Below, one piece after another: positions 54,669-64,000 of a DNA stretch of 64,000 nucleotides. Source of the DNA: Metallyticus violacea (taxonomy: Eukaryota > Arthropoda > Insecta > Mantodea > Metallyticidae); contig CM060830.1 of assembly GCA_030762175.1 (NCBI GenBank), positions 53,499,501-53,563,500 on the forward strand, given 5' to 3'. A program made the translations under genes and the position numbers. Numbering within the stretch: position 1 is the stretch's first letter; the number at the start of each line of letters is the position of its first letter. The notes below the pieces were generated by a model. That model saw only the letters and a program-made list of their open reading frames with translations, searched no databases and was not told where the DNA came from.

Positions 54669-54890
54669 TACAGGCGATAGACATTCATGACACAAGAGAT
54701 GAAACGATAAATAGAGAAAAGTATTTTTTTTGTAGGGAGGAAAGGAAGAGTTTAGGGAAGTTGTTTGGCACTTGCCAGTGATAAGACGTACATCTCAGTC
54801 GAGAAGGAAGGTTCTGTCTTGATTAGAACCGCACACCTTTTATTCACAAGTTCGTATCTTAACGACCTCGGCCATTCGTTTCGTTATACA
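54669..54890 (-). mobile_element. SINE family B copy, strongly diverged
   Basis: Reversed, and abutting the preceding copy tail to tail. Recognisable on the minus strand: GGCCGAGGTCGTTAAGATAC, CTCGACTGAGATG and CACTGGCAAGTGCCAAACA. It is much more diverged than its neighbour, so it is older. Confidence 0.75.
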
Positions 54891-55599
54891 TTCGAGTAGA
54901 AAGGATTGAATTCTTGCAGGTTCTGTAAATGCAAATCTAAAGAGACTGTGTTAAAAACTCCAGAGCTCTATACCTGCATCTTTTCTAATCGTTCCGAGGA
55001 GAGGGGACCTAAATTTTAAGATTCAATATGTATGCGTGAAAGAAACTGTCAAGCGCTTCTTTGCTGTAATTTCATAGAGACACTTAAGAACTAATTACCA
55101 TCGCTAACTCTTTCAGCTTTAATAAAGTCATTTCATTGAGCTGACAGTAAGTTAATCGCATATATTAACATGTAACTGTCGTAACGAACTTAGGAGCATA
55201 GAGCAGCTCTGTGGAAACGTTTTGTATTTCGCTTTGTTGAGAAATAGTGGTGGGCAAAACTCATTTATGAATACCTGTAGTATTCGTAAAGTTATTTACA
55301 ATAATCTAAAGATTTCCCTAAAATGTATGCATTTGAGATATATCTGTGGCAAACATTCTACAGCAATAGAATAACAAACGGAGGACAAACACATTTATAT
55401 TATATTGTAATTTAGAAATAATTCTAACCTACAATGAAAAAATGTGTAACAATCTAACAGAATGTTCCTGTGATTATGCTTAATATTTTCAGAGAACAGA
55501 GGAACAGTTTATACGTTCGGAAACTGTAATAATTGGTATAAGTAACATTGTAGAATAACCTCAGTAAAATAAACCAGTTTGCTTTTTAATGAAGCCATG
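54891..55599. other. No feature seen
   Basis: AT-rich spacer before the transposase relic. Confidence 0.4.
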
Positions 55600-56480
55600 A
55601 TGCTGCCAAATTGAAGTTTAGTGTGATAAAATATACACATTCTCGGAACTTATTGATAGAATTTTGGAAATGCAAGATGAGCTGAAAGGCTGTATCGATT
55701 AGCATCATCCACTGCGACATCAGGCAGTTTTTGTGAGGCTTCACCAACGCTTGCTGGAAACAGGGAGTCTGTGCAAAACTTTAGGGACTATGGAGCAATA
55801 AGAATTTATAGAACTTCTGACTTCAAGGAAAAGGTTAACCCTGCATGTGTGCAAACATTGCATATCAAACAGGTTCTTTACATACACGTCAGTGTGGAGA
55901 GTCATACACGAGGATGGCCGTACTCATTTCATGGTCAAATGGCCTAGGAATTGAGCCCAGATGATTATGGTCCTTGAGTGGAATTTTGTTAGTGTAACAA
56001 AAAACTCTGTTTTGTTTTCTGATGACTCATGCTTCACCACGAATGGCATGTTTAGCATATCTGGGCAGATGAAAATCCCCACTCACATCGTTAGTAATTA
56101 ACAAGAGGATCTTGATAGGAGCATATCTACTTAATAGCGTGCATTGCGACTTTGTTGATCTCATTGTATTGCCAGAGCTGGTAGAGGACATCCCATAACG
56201 TTCAAAATCGCATGCGGTATTAGCATGAGGGCGCACCTGCGCACTTCTCCCACATTGTCGGAGATCTTGATAATCATTTTCCGGATCGAGGTGAGTGACT
56301 TACGCTTTCGCCTGATTTAACCCCAATTAATTTTTTTTTTTGCATAGGGACATTTAAATACAATCTTTCACGACACGCCAATCATACAGAAGAGGACGCT
56401 GTAGCAAAAATTATAATTATTTGTACATCGTGAAGCCGGAAATAAGGCTGCCTTTATTAAATTAATAACTTGAGGCTGCA
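55600..56480 (+). pseudogene. Tc1/mariner-type transposase relic, most of the gene
   Basis: Pieces in order: HHPLRHQAVFVRLHQRLLET and GSL (helix-turn-helix), RTSDFKEKV, VSVWRVIHEDG, NSVLFSDDSCFTTNGMF (first catalytic Asp), HIWADENPHSHR, DFVDLIVLPELVEDIP, HEGAPAHFSHIVGDLDNHFP (second catalytic position, Asp to Glu), LSPDLTPINFFF (third, Asp to Asn), and HTEEDAVAKIIIICTS. The layout is the same as the relic at 18566-19541. Frameshifts and stops separate the blocks. Terminal repeats were not identified. Confidence 0.88.
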
Positions 56481-57293
56481 GAGCTATATTTCTAAAGGTA
56501 TTAGATTTGATAAGGATAATTATGTATATGCATAATGAAATCATTTAGAGATAGGTATAACAGGAATTGATATAATTTGTAACTTGTACTTATGTGTATG
56601 TCATTTGATAGGTGATTGTAACTTACAAAAGGGTTTTATATACATTTTGTGGTAAAAGATGTGAGAAAGAGACAGAGATGTATACCTGACGCCTCGTCCG
56701 CTGACCGCTCCTTAGACAATGCTGAGGAAAGAGTAAATCATCTTTTGTTAGGTCATAAAACTTCTGCCCAGGAATATTTAGAAAGTTCACAGTAAGAAAA
56801 CATATGGCTGTAACGGGACAGTATTTGAACAAAGTCAGACTGGGCAATAATTTAAGAGAAAATGGAAATGTCAGAACGGAGACGAAAATGTTTTATCACA
56901 GGAAAGCCGGGGTTACAAGGTATTAAAAACCGCCCATAAATACGTGCGTTATCTCTGAGAACATTTGGAAATCTACAACTAATGGAGGCAAAAGATATTT
57001 CAATAGAAATCAACATGTAAGGAAAGTGCCGAAATTTATGAAAGGCTGTTCTTGGAAAATTCAGGCTCGTGGGAAGACATTGTAGATCAGGAGGGAGAGC
57101 ATTATTCTAGCCAATGGGCATCGGATAAAAGTCAACGAATAAGGAGAAATTAGATACAAATAAATATTTTTTTTAAAATAGCCAATGACGAACATATAAC
57201 TCGGAAATAGGATAATATACGAGGGAATTTAATTTAGCGAGAGGCGTGGCGATGTGGTAGAAAACTGGAGTACAGAATCAGAAGTTAGATATA
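56481..57293. other. Spacer, possibly part of an LTR-like region
   Basis: No gene. TGTAACGGGACAG near 56809 has the look of an LTR start, and the repeats downstream (57294-57545) could be its U3 region. This is a weak inference. Confidence 0.3.
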
Positions 57294-57545
57294 CGAGAGG
57301 AGACATACGAAAGCAGGCACACGGGTGACACACGAGAAGTCAAAGAGTCACGAGAGACAGGAGAGGATTCACTCAAGAGACATACGGAAGCAGGCAGTCT
57401 AAGTCATTTCTAAAGTCAGTCGAGGGCAGTCTAAGTCATTTTAAAGCGGTCGAAGGCATTCTAAGGTGATTGTAAAGTTAGTCTAAGTGAGTAGTGAAGT
57501 CAGCGACGAGCAGTCAGGAAGTAACCTGCCAAGTTATAAAATAAA
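57294..57545 (+). repeat. Degenerate GCAGT-type short tandem repeats
   Basis: GAGACATACGAAAGCAGGCA near 57299 recurs near 57377 as GAGACATACGGAAGCAGGCA. From 57394, units of about 26-32 bp follow: GCAGTCTAAGTCATTTCTAA, GCAGTCTAAGTCATTTTAAA, GCATTCTAAGGTGATTGTAA, GTCTAAGTGAGTAG. AATAAA follows. The GCAGT unit heads and a downstream AATAAA resemble the 33-34 kb array. Confidence 0.6.
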
Positions 57546-59165
57546 TTAAATGTTCAATCAGTGCCGGACTCTATTAAATTCAGTGAACAATCTCCTTCCT
57601 CCTAATAACTTTAAGTCATTAAAAACAGTTCAAATTTACCCCGGAGATCCCATTCAATCCCCCTGCATTGAAACCTCCCAAAATATACTGTTTCAACCGT
57701 CAGGAACAAGGCCAGATTCATCGAACGGGTGTATGCATTGATGGTACGGCTTTGCAATAAGCGCTGAAATTGAAACAATGGATTGAAATGTATGATGCTA
57801 TAGCCACAGTTTAAGATTGTTATTCTGCAATGTTACTTAAACTAATTAGTAAAGATATTATTATTTTTCAAGTAGTGTGTGAGTAATGGTTAAGATGAAC
57901 AAGATGGAAAATTTTCTAGATTGCGGTCATTCAAGTATACATTTTACCAAATATTCTCCGCAGCTCCAATGTTATTTTACGAAATTTACAGATTTTACTA
58001 GAAGAGAAAAATGAGAGAATATGTTCTTAAATGTTTAAATTCATTAACACTATCTTTTTGTCATTTTTGCTTTCAAGTTACTACATTAATGTGGTAGACA
58101 ATACGCTTTGTTCAACAAAAAAAAAATAATATATTACAAATGAAAATAAGTGCCCTAAAGATCACTTTTTTGTTGGTAGTTGACAACGAATGAAATTTAT
58201 TTCACTGCAGAGAATGTAGAGCTTTCTAAAAGTAGTAATATGATAGAAAAAGTATTTTGTAATAGTAGAGTGAAATGGTAAGATATTAAAATAGTACACA
58301 TCAAAATATATTTTGTAATATTTATTCTAATGAGGCAATTAAAATTAATTAAAAGATTACTGTGTAAAAGTACATTTGTAGACACATTCATTTTCAGAAA
58401 TAGTATGACTCCAATAAGTACAAACAGATTTAGAGGTGTTTATAATATCAATAATAATGTCCTTCAACCACAGACAACCAAGGTATTTAAAAAATAAGTC
58501 ACTATAAGAAAATTTTCCTTAATAAGTCTCAAACTGTTTAAAAGCTAGATTAACTTTCTTGAAAAGAGATGCATTTGCAAGTTATGCCTGGTGCCACTCC
58601 TCAAAGGGTAATATTTCCAATAACATCACACTCTCCAGCATTTTCAGAGGATTTAATTTGCATATTCTCAAAATACCAGCTCAAAAACGTTTTTATAAGA
58701 TTTTAAATATATTTAAAGCGGGCAGTGCAAAAACTAGAAAATGGGCAACATTTTCAGGGAATTATTTAAATACCTCATCCCCATATCATAGATCCCATAA
58801 AATATATCTTTAATTATTTTAAAGTTATTTTCTAGAAATGAGAAATTAAATTAAATTTAATTGTTCAATTAAAATAACATGTTAATTATCCAAAAAGGTT
58901 TTGTTTCAGTTGCAATTGAGGACCACAGGCAGCTCGAGATGGCTGAATGTTATCGTCTTGTTAGCGAAGTCACAAAATATAAAGGGAGCATACCTAAATA
59001 TAGTAAAACCACTAGCGAATATCTATTTAATTTTTTAAACTATTTAGTAGCATGTGCAAGCTTCTTGACCGTAGCCAAGTTAGTTTGGGAATAAGATGGT
59101 CCCATCTGTACTAAATAATTCTTCAATCTAATATACACAACCTGTTACTCACTGAGCGCAATATT
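57546..59165. other. No gene recognised; AT-rich
   Basis: Short frames at 57550-57741, 58559-58813 and 58879-59094 have no recognisable motif. Confidence 0.35.
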
Positions 59166-59340
59166 GGTCAACCATTACTTAGCTTAAGGGAAACAGATCC
59201 CGAAAGCGGAAAGGTTTTGCAGCTTAAATGTGAAGTAAAGATGAAGATACAATAGTGGTGAACTATTACTTTGACTCAAGGGAACGAGTTCTAAAGCAGA
59301 AAGGTTTTTACAACTGATAGAAAAACACATTCCTTTTTCC
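59166..59340 (+). repeat. Diverged ~91-bp tandem duplication
   Basis: Units start near 59166 and 59257. Each has GGT-AAC-ATTACTT, then AAGGGAA followed by a purine-rich stretch ending GCRGAAAGGTTTT. Similarity is imperfect. Confidence 0.6.
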
Positions 59341-59579
59341 TGACTTACTTTCTACTGTAGAGTCAATAACGTTTTTCTGTACAGAGCACATTTACTGTGC
59401 TTGAAGCTTCATATTCCTGTTCTAAAAAAGGTGTAAAACTTTAATCGCCTGAATGTGAACAACAAAAAAGTACTATTATTTTTGGAATACTAATAAATAT
59501 TTGAATTTAGTTTAAAAAAGAAACAAAGGTACAGTTTTTTCTTTAATCCATCTATACAAGAACACTGAAATCGTTTATT

Positions 59580-60080
59580 GATTTCATTGAAAACACTTAC
59601 CGACGATGAATATTTTGAACTTTGCGAACAGATGAAAGTCAGAGGGAGCTAAATCTGGCGAGTATGAAGGATGCTCCAACAATTCATAATTAAAATTATT
59701 AAAATTGCTCAATTATACATTACTAAAACACTTTCTTTAGTAGATGCATTGCCTTGAAAAGTTATTTTTTCTGCTGCAAACAAATGTTTTATCCAGTTAG
59801 TTTAAAAGAATAGGATAATACTCTCCCGTTATGGTTTTATTCTTCTGAATACACTAAACTAATAAACTTTGTTTTGCATCCTAAAAGACAGATATTTTTC
59901 CTGTAAAAAGAAAGATATTTCTTCTTTGGCGCTGAATAAGCGACGTTCGTCCACTGTTTAGACTGTTGATTGTGGAGCGTTCAAGTCGATGCATATAATG
60001 GTTCTATTTCCCTTAAAACTCTCCAAATACTGTTGCGACATTTTACCACGCGGTATCTATCTTGCGAAAAACGTTTTCAT
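59580..60080 (-). pseudogene. Mariner transposase relic
   Basis: Minus-strand pieces in order: QQYLESFKGNRTI, then NQQSKQWTNVAYSAPKKKYL, FYRKNICL, IQKNKTITGEYYPILLN, AEKITFQGNASTKESVLVM, ELLEHPSYSPDLAPSDFHLF and AKFKIFIVGKCF. The third catalytic Asp (SDFHLF) is intact. The FHQDN motif with the second reads FQGN. The VDETW block with the first is missing between RNRTI and the SKQW segment. The N-terminal DNA-binding part and C-terminus are not found. Frameshifts throughout. Confidence 0.85.
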
Positions 60081-62530
60081 ATACAATTCTGTTTACTGGT
60101 CTAATAATACCATATGATATATATGTTCAGTGAATTCTGCTGTTGTTAAACTGTTTCGAAATCATTCACATGGCTCATCTTCAAGGCTAGTAAGGTCATG
60201 TTTAAATTGAGTAGCCTATTTTTATACTTGAAAATGGGAAAGATTCGCTATGAATTTTTATAAATTTGGCACGACTTTCCTTTGGCGTTAAACTAACTTT
60301 ACAAAGTATTTTATCACAACTCCATATTTAATGTTATCTATTTTATGGAAATGTGGCATCTCGTATAATTTGGCGTACTACAAGGGGACGGAAGAATGGA
60401 GGAAGAAATATCTACTGGCCCCATTTGATAACGTGGGGAGAGGGCAGTTGCAGTGCTGGACTTAGGTAGCAGATAGGGGGTGGAAGAGGCAGACAACCGG
60501 AAAGTAGGGTAAGGGAAGTTTACTTTTGTATTGCTTTCTTTTTTGTTTGTTTCATAAAAATATTTACTTTTTTTCTATTATATTGCTTCCTTTTCCATTT
60601 ATTTATTTAATTATATATAATGTTGGTCTCTTAAGAGTTAAATATTGGTTTGTGCGGTTTCATATATTTTCTAGTGTATTGGGAAAGCATATACAGCCCC
60701 AGGATATGTGCGAAATGGCTGATTTGGATTTGTAAAAATATTTTTTACTACTTCTACTTTATGGAATATCCACAACACATCTGCTTTAGAAAGCTATATC
60801 AAATAAACTGTTTGAAACAACGACTTGATATTTTACGTGAATGCATAAGACAGATGCGCCAATGTAAATAGTTGTTTTTGTCAATTGTTTGGCCACCTAT
60901 GTTTGATGCAGGGGACATTTCAGACTATTCTCGTATTAATATCTATCGACGATAGGTAATTCTGTGGTGCATATAATAAAAATGTAAGATTTCAAGTAGT
61001 AATACAGGTAAAATGTACACAAAATCAAGCCAAAAGCTCGCAAATATACAATAAGTTCAAAAGCATGTATGTATTATGCAAAAAAACTATCCGGCTCAAA
61101 AACTTTCTTCGCAGATGTATATATTGTACAAGAAGTATTTAGTAATTTCAGTTTTACAAAATAAAACGGGTGTATATTCATTATGAGGACTTTTTATCGC
61201 AAATATAGCAATCGTAACTTATACAGAATATTTAAGAAATATTTTTACAAACTTTGGCGACGGGTTCCACACATCAAAACAAGGAAACATACATATAAGT
61301 CCCAAACTACTTATTTTATGAGTAATTAATGAAAAAAAAAAGAAAATAAAAGTTGATATTAACATAAGTCCGGAAATTCTTAGTTTTTCAGTTATTAATG
61401 AAAGTTTACTTCAATGCGCTTCAAGGTGCAATATAGCAACTTTAGTTCGTAACCGAAAATAAAATTAATTTTGTTAATTAATCGAATGATGCTATCGATA
61501 CAAGTCTGCTGAGGCACTTGGATGGTCAGCATTGCATACTTATATGACAATATTCTATTCACAAAATGCAGGAATAGCACTGTTGAAGGTTAGCCATTTA
61601 TTTGGTAATGACCGTATTAAAGATGTGATAGAAATAGTCATTTTAACTGTGGCGTAAATTTTCATTAATAACTAAAAAATTAAGGATTTCAGAACATATG
61701 TTTATATTAACTTTTTTCTTGTTTTGGTGTGAGGGATCTGCCACCAAAGTTTGTAAAAATATTTCCGAAACACGTTATATAAGAAATAAAAGACTATAAC
61801 ACCTTTACCTTTTACTGTCCCACCGTCGACATTCTTCACAAACTGAAACAAAGAACAAAAGAACGTCAGTGATTGCGGACTGTACAACATACCAGCCTAG
61901 CACAACTAAATTAAATGAATACTTTTGATCTTATCATTTCAAAGAATCGTAGTAAGGTATTTCAGCGGAATGAAACGAGAGAATCGGAAGGGAAGATACG
62001 TGCGCGTTGCTCTCTAAATAACACGGTTACCACTGACAACAAACTCAAGGCTGCACCTCGGCTTATCTTGACATAACTTATTTTCTCCCTTTTTCAATGT
62101 TTTGATTTACATGGTAATTTGTTGAAAAAAAATTAACTCTTTATGTTTTCTTGGCCAGGTCGAGAACTTTTAGAACGCCCCTCGTAGGTTTCTTGCAGAT
62201 CACTTATTCCGGCATTGGGCACTGATATTTGAGGAGGATAAACAGTTAAAGTACTTTATCAGTGAAAGAGAAAATTTTTGTGCAAAAATTACTAATAGGT
62301 ACTAAATATATATTAACAGATTAATGCTTTTCCACGTCATTAGACACTGAAGCGATGGAACTTCAGGTAAGCCAACCCAGATGTGTGGGACGGTCATAGT
62401 CAATATGCCAATGGACACATACATTAAAATCCACTCATTCCGGAAGCGGGACTACTGCGATCTCATATTAACGTTTTTTATAGAGCATGGCTGTTGCGTT
62501 AACTAGAAAATAAATGCAAAATAATTAATG
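60081..62530. other. No gene recognised; AT-rich
   Basis: Short A/T-biased frames on both strands (60526-60871, 61395-61580, 61702-61890), none with a domain. No repeat family is recognised. Confidence 0.4.
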
Positions 62531-62791
62531 TCATTTATTTACGGATGCTCTTTGACATCTCAGGTCATCAGCATCCCATTCAATTCATGGAGTAAAACAG
62601 CCGACAAATTTTGCTCAGAGTCCTCTTCTTTCAGGTTTGAGGTTCGTTTACGTGACGTAAATCTACGACACGAGACCCACGGCTTTACTTCCCTTCAGAA
62701 GGAAGCCATATTTAGGGTTTTTACGCCCGAAAAAAATTCATCGATCCTGGTCGGGATCGAACCCGCGATCTTGGGTTTAAAAGCAAGTAGG
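62531..62791 (-). mobile_element. SINE family A copy, head truncated
   Basis: Reverse orientation. The body and B box (CGCGGGTTCGA read as GATCGAACCCGCGATC on the plus strand) are present. The copy stops after CTTGGGTTTAAAAGCAAGTA, so the A-box part of the tRNA head is lost. Confidence 0.88.
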
Positions 62792-63796
62792 ACGGACACA
62801 AACAACGTGATATGTATAACACCTTTAGACTTTAATCACGAATATTTTGTGGGGGCTATTTTACACTTCGAAAGCGCGCAGCAAAGTGCTGTATCGCTTA
62901 GCGCTGCCCCAGCGAAATCGTGCCAAGGCAAGGCGATATCTTGGAACAAAATATTCGAAGGCTCTTTCCGCCCGACATAACGCCTGGCAGTTTCTGAAAT
63001 TTACACCTGTAGCCATACAACTGTGGGCAGAGATAAGGAGTTGAGTATTTTGTTCATGGTCGCCCACGGCTATCTCTATGTCTCTTTGTTTCGGCAACTC
63101 CATCCCTTAACAAACAATCCCTGAGAGCATTAAACTTCTCTGCAGTTTACTTTTGTCGTAGATCATTATTAAAGTTAGAAACTGCAGTAATAAAAATATT
63201 TGAAAGAAATACCAAAATGTGTGGTAACACTATCGCTTATTAGGATGTAGTATTTACATTGTAAATTCCTCTATGTCTTTAAATGGTTCTTAGTTTGAAC
63301 TATAAGGAATGTAAAGACTCCAACACATTTCTGTCAATGTGTTTATTTTCTAAACATATCATTTAAAATGCTAATCTTAATATATAGACGCAGGAATAAA
63401 TGTCATCCTGACTCAAATAGGCTGAAGTGATTTTCCTCAATTTGTACTAGTCAAACACATTTAATTTTATAATGCTATAAAAGGAAAAATTAAGATACGA
63501 GATCTACATTCATAATTTACATTTACATAATAATGACTACAACATTTTACTACAACATAGTCTTTGAGGTCACAGTAATTCAATATCAAAATGAACAGTT
63601 TTTATTTTGAAACAAGATTTCTGATCCATACATAATTTTTTTAAACAATCCTACCTACAATCATTTTCATTTTTATTGCTTTTTTTTAAGGAAATATGAT
63701 AACAATGGAAGTGAAGGAAGGATATGATTGGGAGGTCCCGCTTAAAGCACCCTCGTGATTCTTGGGTGATGATTTAGCTATAAGGTGGATTGCCTT
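62792..63796. other. No gene recognised; coding-like frames both strands
   Basis: A GC-richer stretch (62860-63110) carries overlapping frames: plus 62847-63044 and minus 62861-63103 (80 codons from an ATG). Both look partly protein-like and at most one can be real; no family is recognised. 63110-63700 is AT-rich. Confidence 0.3.
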
Positions 63797-63898
63797 ATGC
63801 GGGTGAAGGAGTTAGTTCCTATGCCAAGCATTGCCAAAGCCCTGGATGGCACCTGGAGGATGGTGGGTAAAAGAGTATGGGAAGTGAAGGGCATTTAA
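63797..63898 (+). CDS. Unassigned small frame near right edge
   Basis: ATG at 63797 and TAA at 63896-63898 give 33 codons: MRVKELVPMPSIAKALDGTW, RMVGKRVWEVKGI. Composition is protein-like and less AT-biased than upstream. It may be an exon or the end of a decayed element; no family is recognised. Confidence 0.2.
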   Translation: MRVKELVPMPSIAKALDGTWRMVGKRVWEVKGI

Positions 63899-63903
63899 AA
63901 ACT

Positions 63904-63999
63904 TTAATCATAAAATTGTCTGCGCATCCTTTGTTCGGCTATTTTACGTGCAGAGCTGCGCCACCGTTCTTGTCTGTGGTGAGCCATACCAAGGGCATG
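63904..63999 (-). CDS. Open minus-strand frame running off the window
   Basis: From the window edge to a TAA at 63904-63906 the minus strand is open for 31 codons: HALGMAHHRQERWRSSARKI, AEQRMRRQFYD. It is Arg-rich and could be the C-terminal end of a coding exon whose rest lies outside the window. Confidence 0.2.
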   Translation of the reverse strand, partial: HALGMAHHRQERWRSSARKIAEQRMRRQFYD

Positions 64000-64000
64000 G

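Noticed and set aside
62528..62980. 150-codon plus-strand frame
   Set aside because: Its first 80 codons are antisense SINE A; the remainder has no recognisable domain.

Overview
This window looks like non-coding nuclear DNA from an arthropod, probably an insect with a large, repeat-rich genome. The evidence is AT-rich DNA with no long open reading frame (the longest is 165 codons), several tRNA-derived SINE families, and many decayed Tc1/mariner-superfamily transposases of the types common in insects. There are also microsatellites and A/T tracts. I could not name the species. I found no bacterial features, no rRNA, no intact tRNA gene and no host gene that I can name.

About a quarter to a third of the window can be assigned to repeats. 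SINE family A (about 275-315 bp, arginine-tRNA-like head) has ten copies: 7055 (two, one nested in the other), 12124, 16588, 24113, 26365, 27848, 38783, 40505 and 62531. SINE family B (about 255-285 bp, serine/leucine-type tRNA head with a long variable arm) also has ten, at 3507, 9384, 19657, 23597, 30324, 40828, 42641, 50971, 54391 and 54669. A less certain family C has two copies, at 21141 and 46928. Target-site duplications frame several copies, so family A and B sequences really moved here.

DNA transposon relics fall into two groups. Four are mariner-like: 8310-9030 (+), 27350-28637 (+, split by a SINE), 36896-37807 (-, with terminal repeats) and 59580-60080 (-). Nine belong to a Tc1/mariner lineage with an N-terminal helix-turn-helix, at 235, 5468, 13455, 15104, 18566, 31715, 35267, 44955 and 55600. 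All are broken by frameshifts, stops or deletions, so no autonomous element is present. Smaller non-coding elements include a MITE-like family (9841 and 35842), a palindromic MITE (32241) and a hairpin beside a possible LTR (29113).

The most structured stretch is 33034-33660, a tandem array with a 97-bp unit that is itself built from three GCAGT-headed monomers of 35, 35 and 27 bp. A looser relative lies at 57394-57545. Both may come from LTR-type leader or U3 sequence, but that is not proven.

Possible host coding pieces are few and unproven: exon-like reading frames at 10125-10291 (membrane segment plus basic tail), 10321-10482, 11541-11851 (followed by a poly-A signal) and 41687-41870 (acidic), minus-strand frames at 30834-30986 and at the right edge, and two long frames at 46272 and 48682 that I do not recognise. 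The window is best read as intergenic or intronic DNA that has collected layers of mobile elements.
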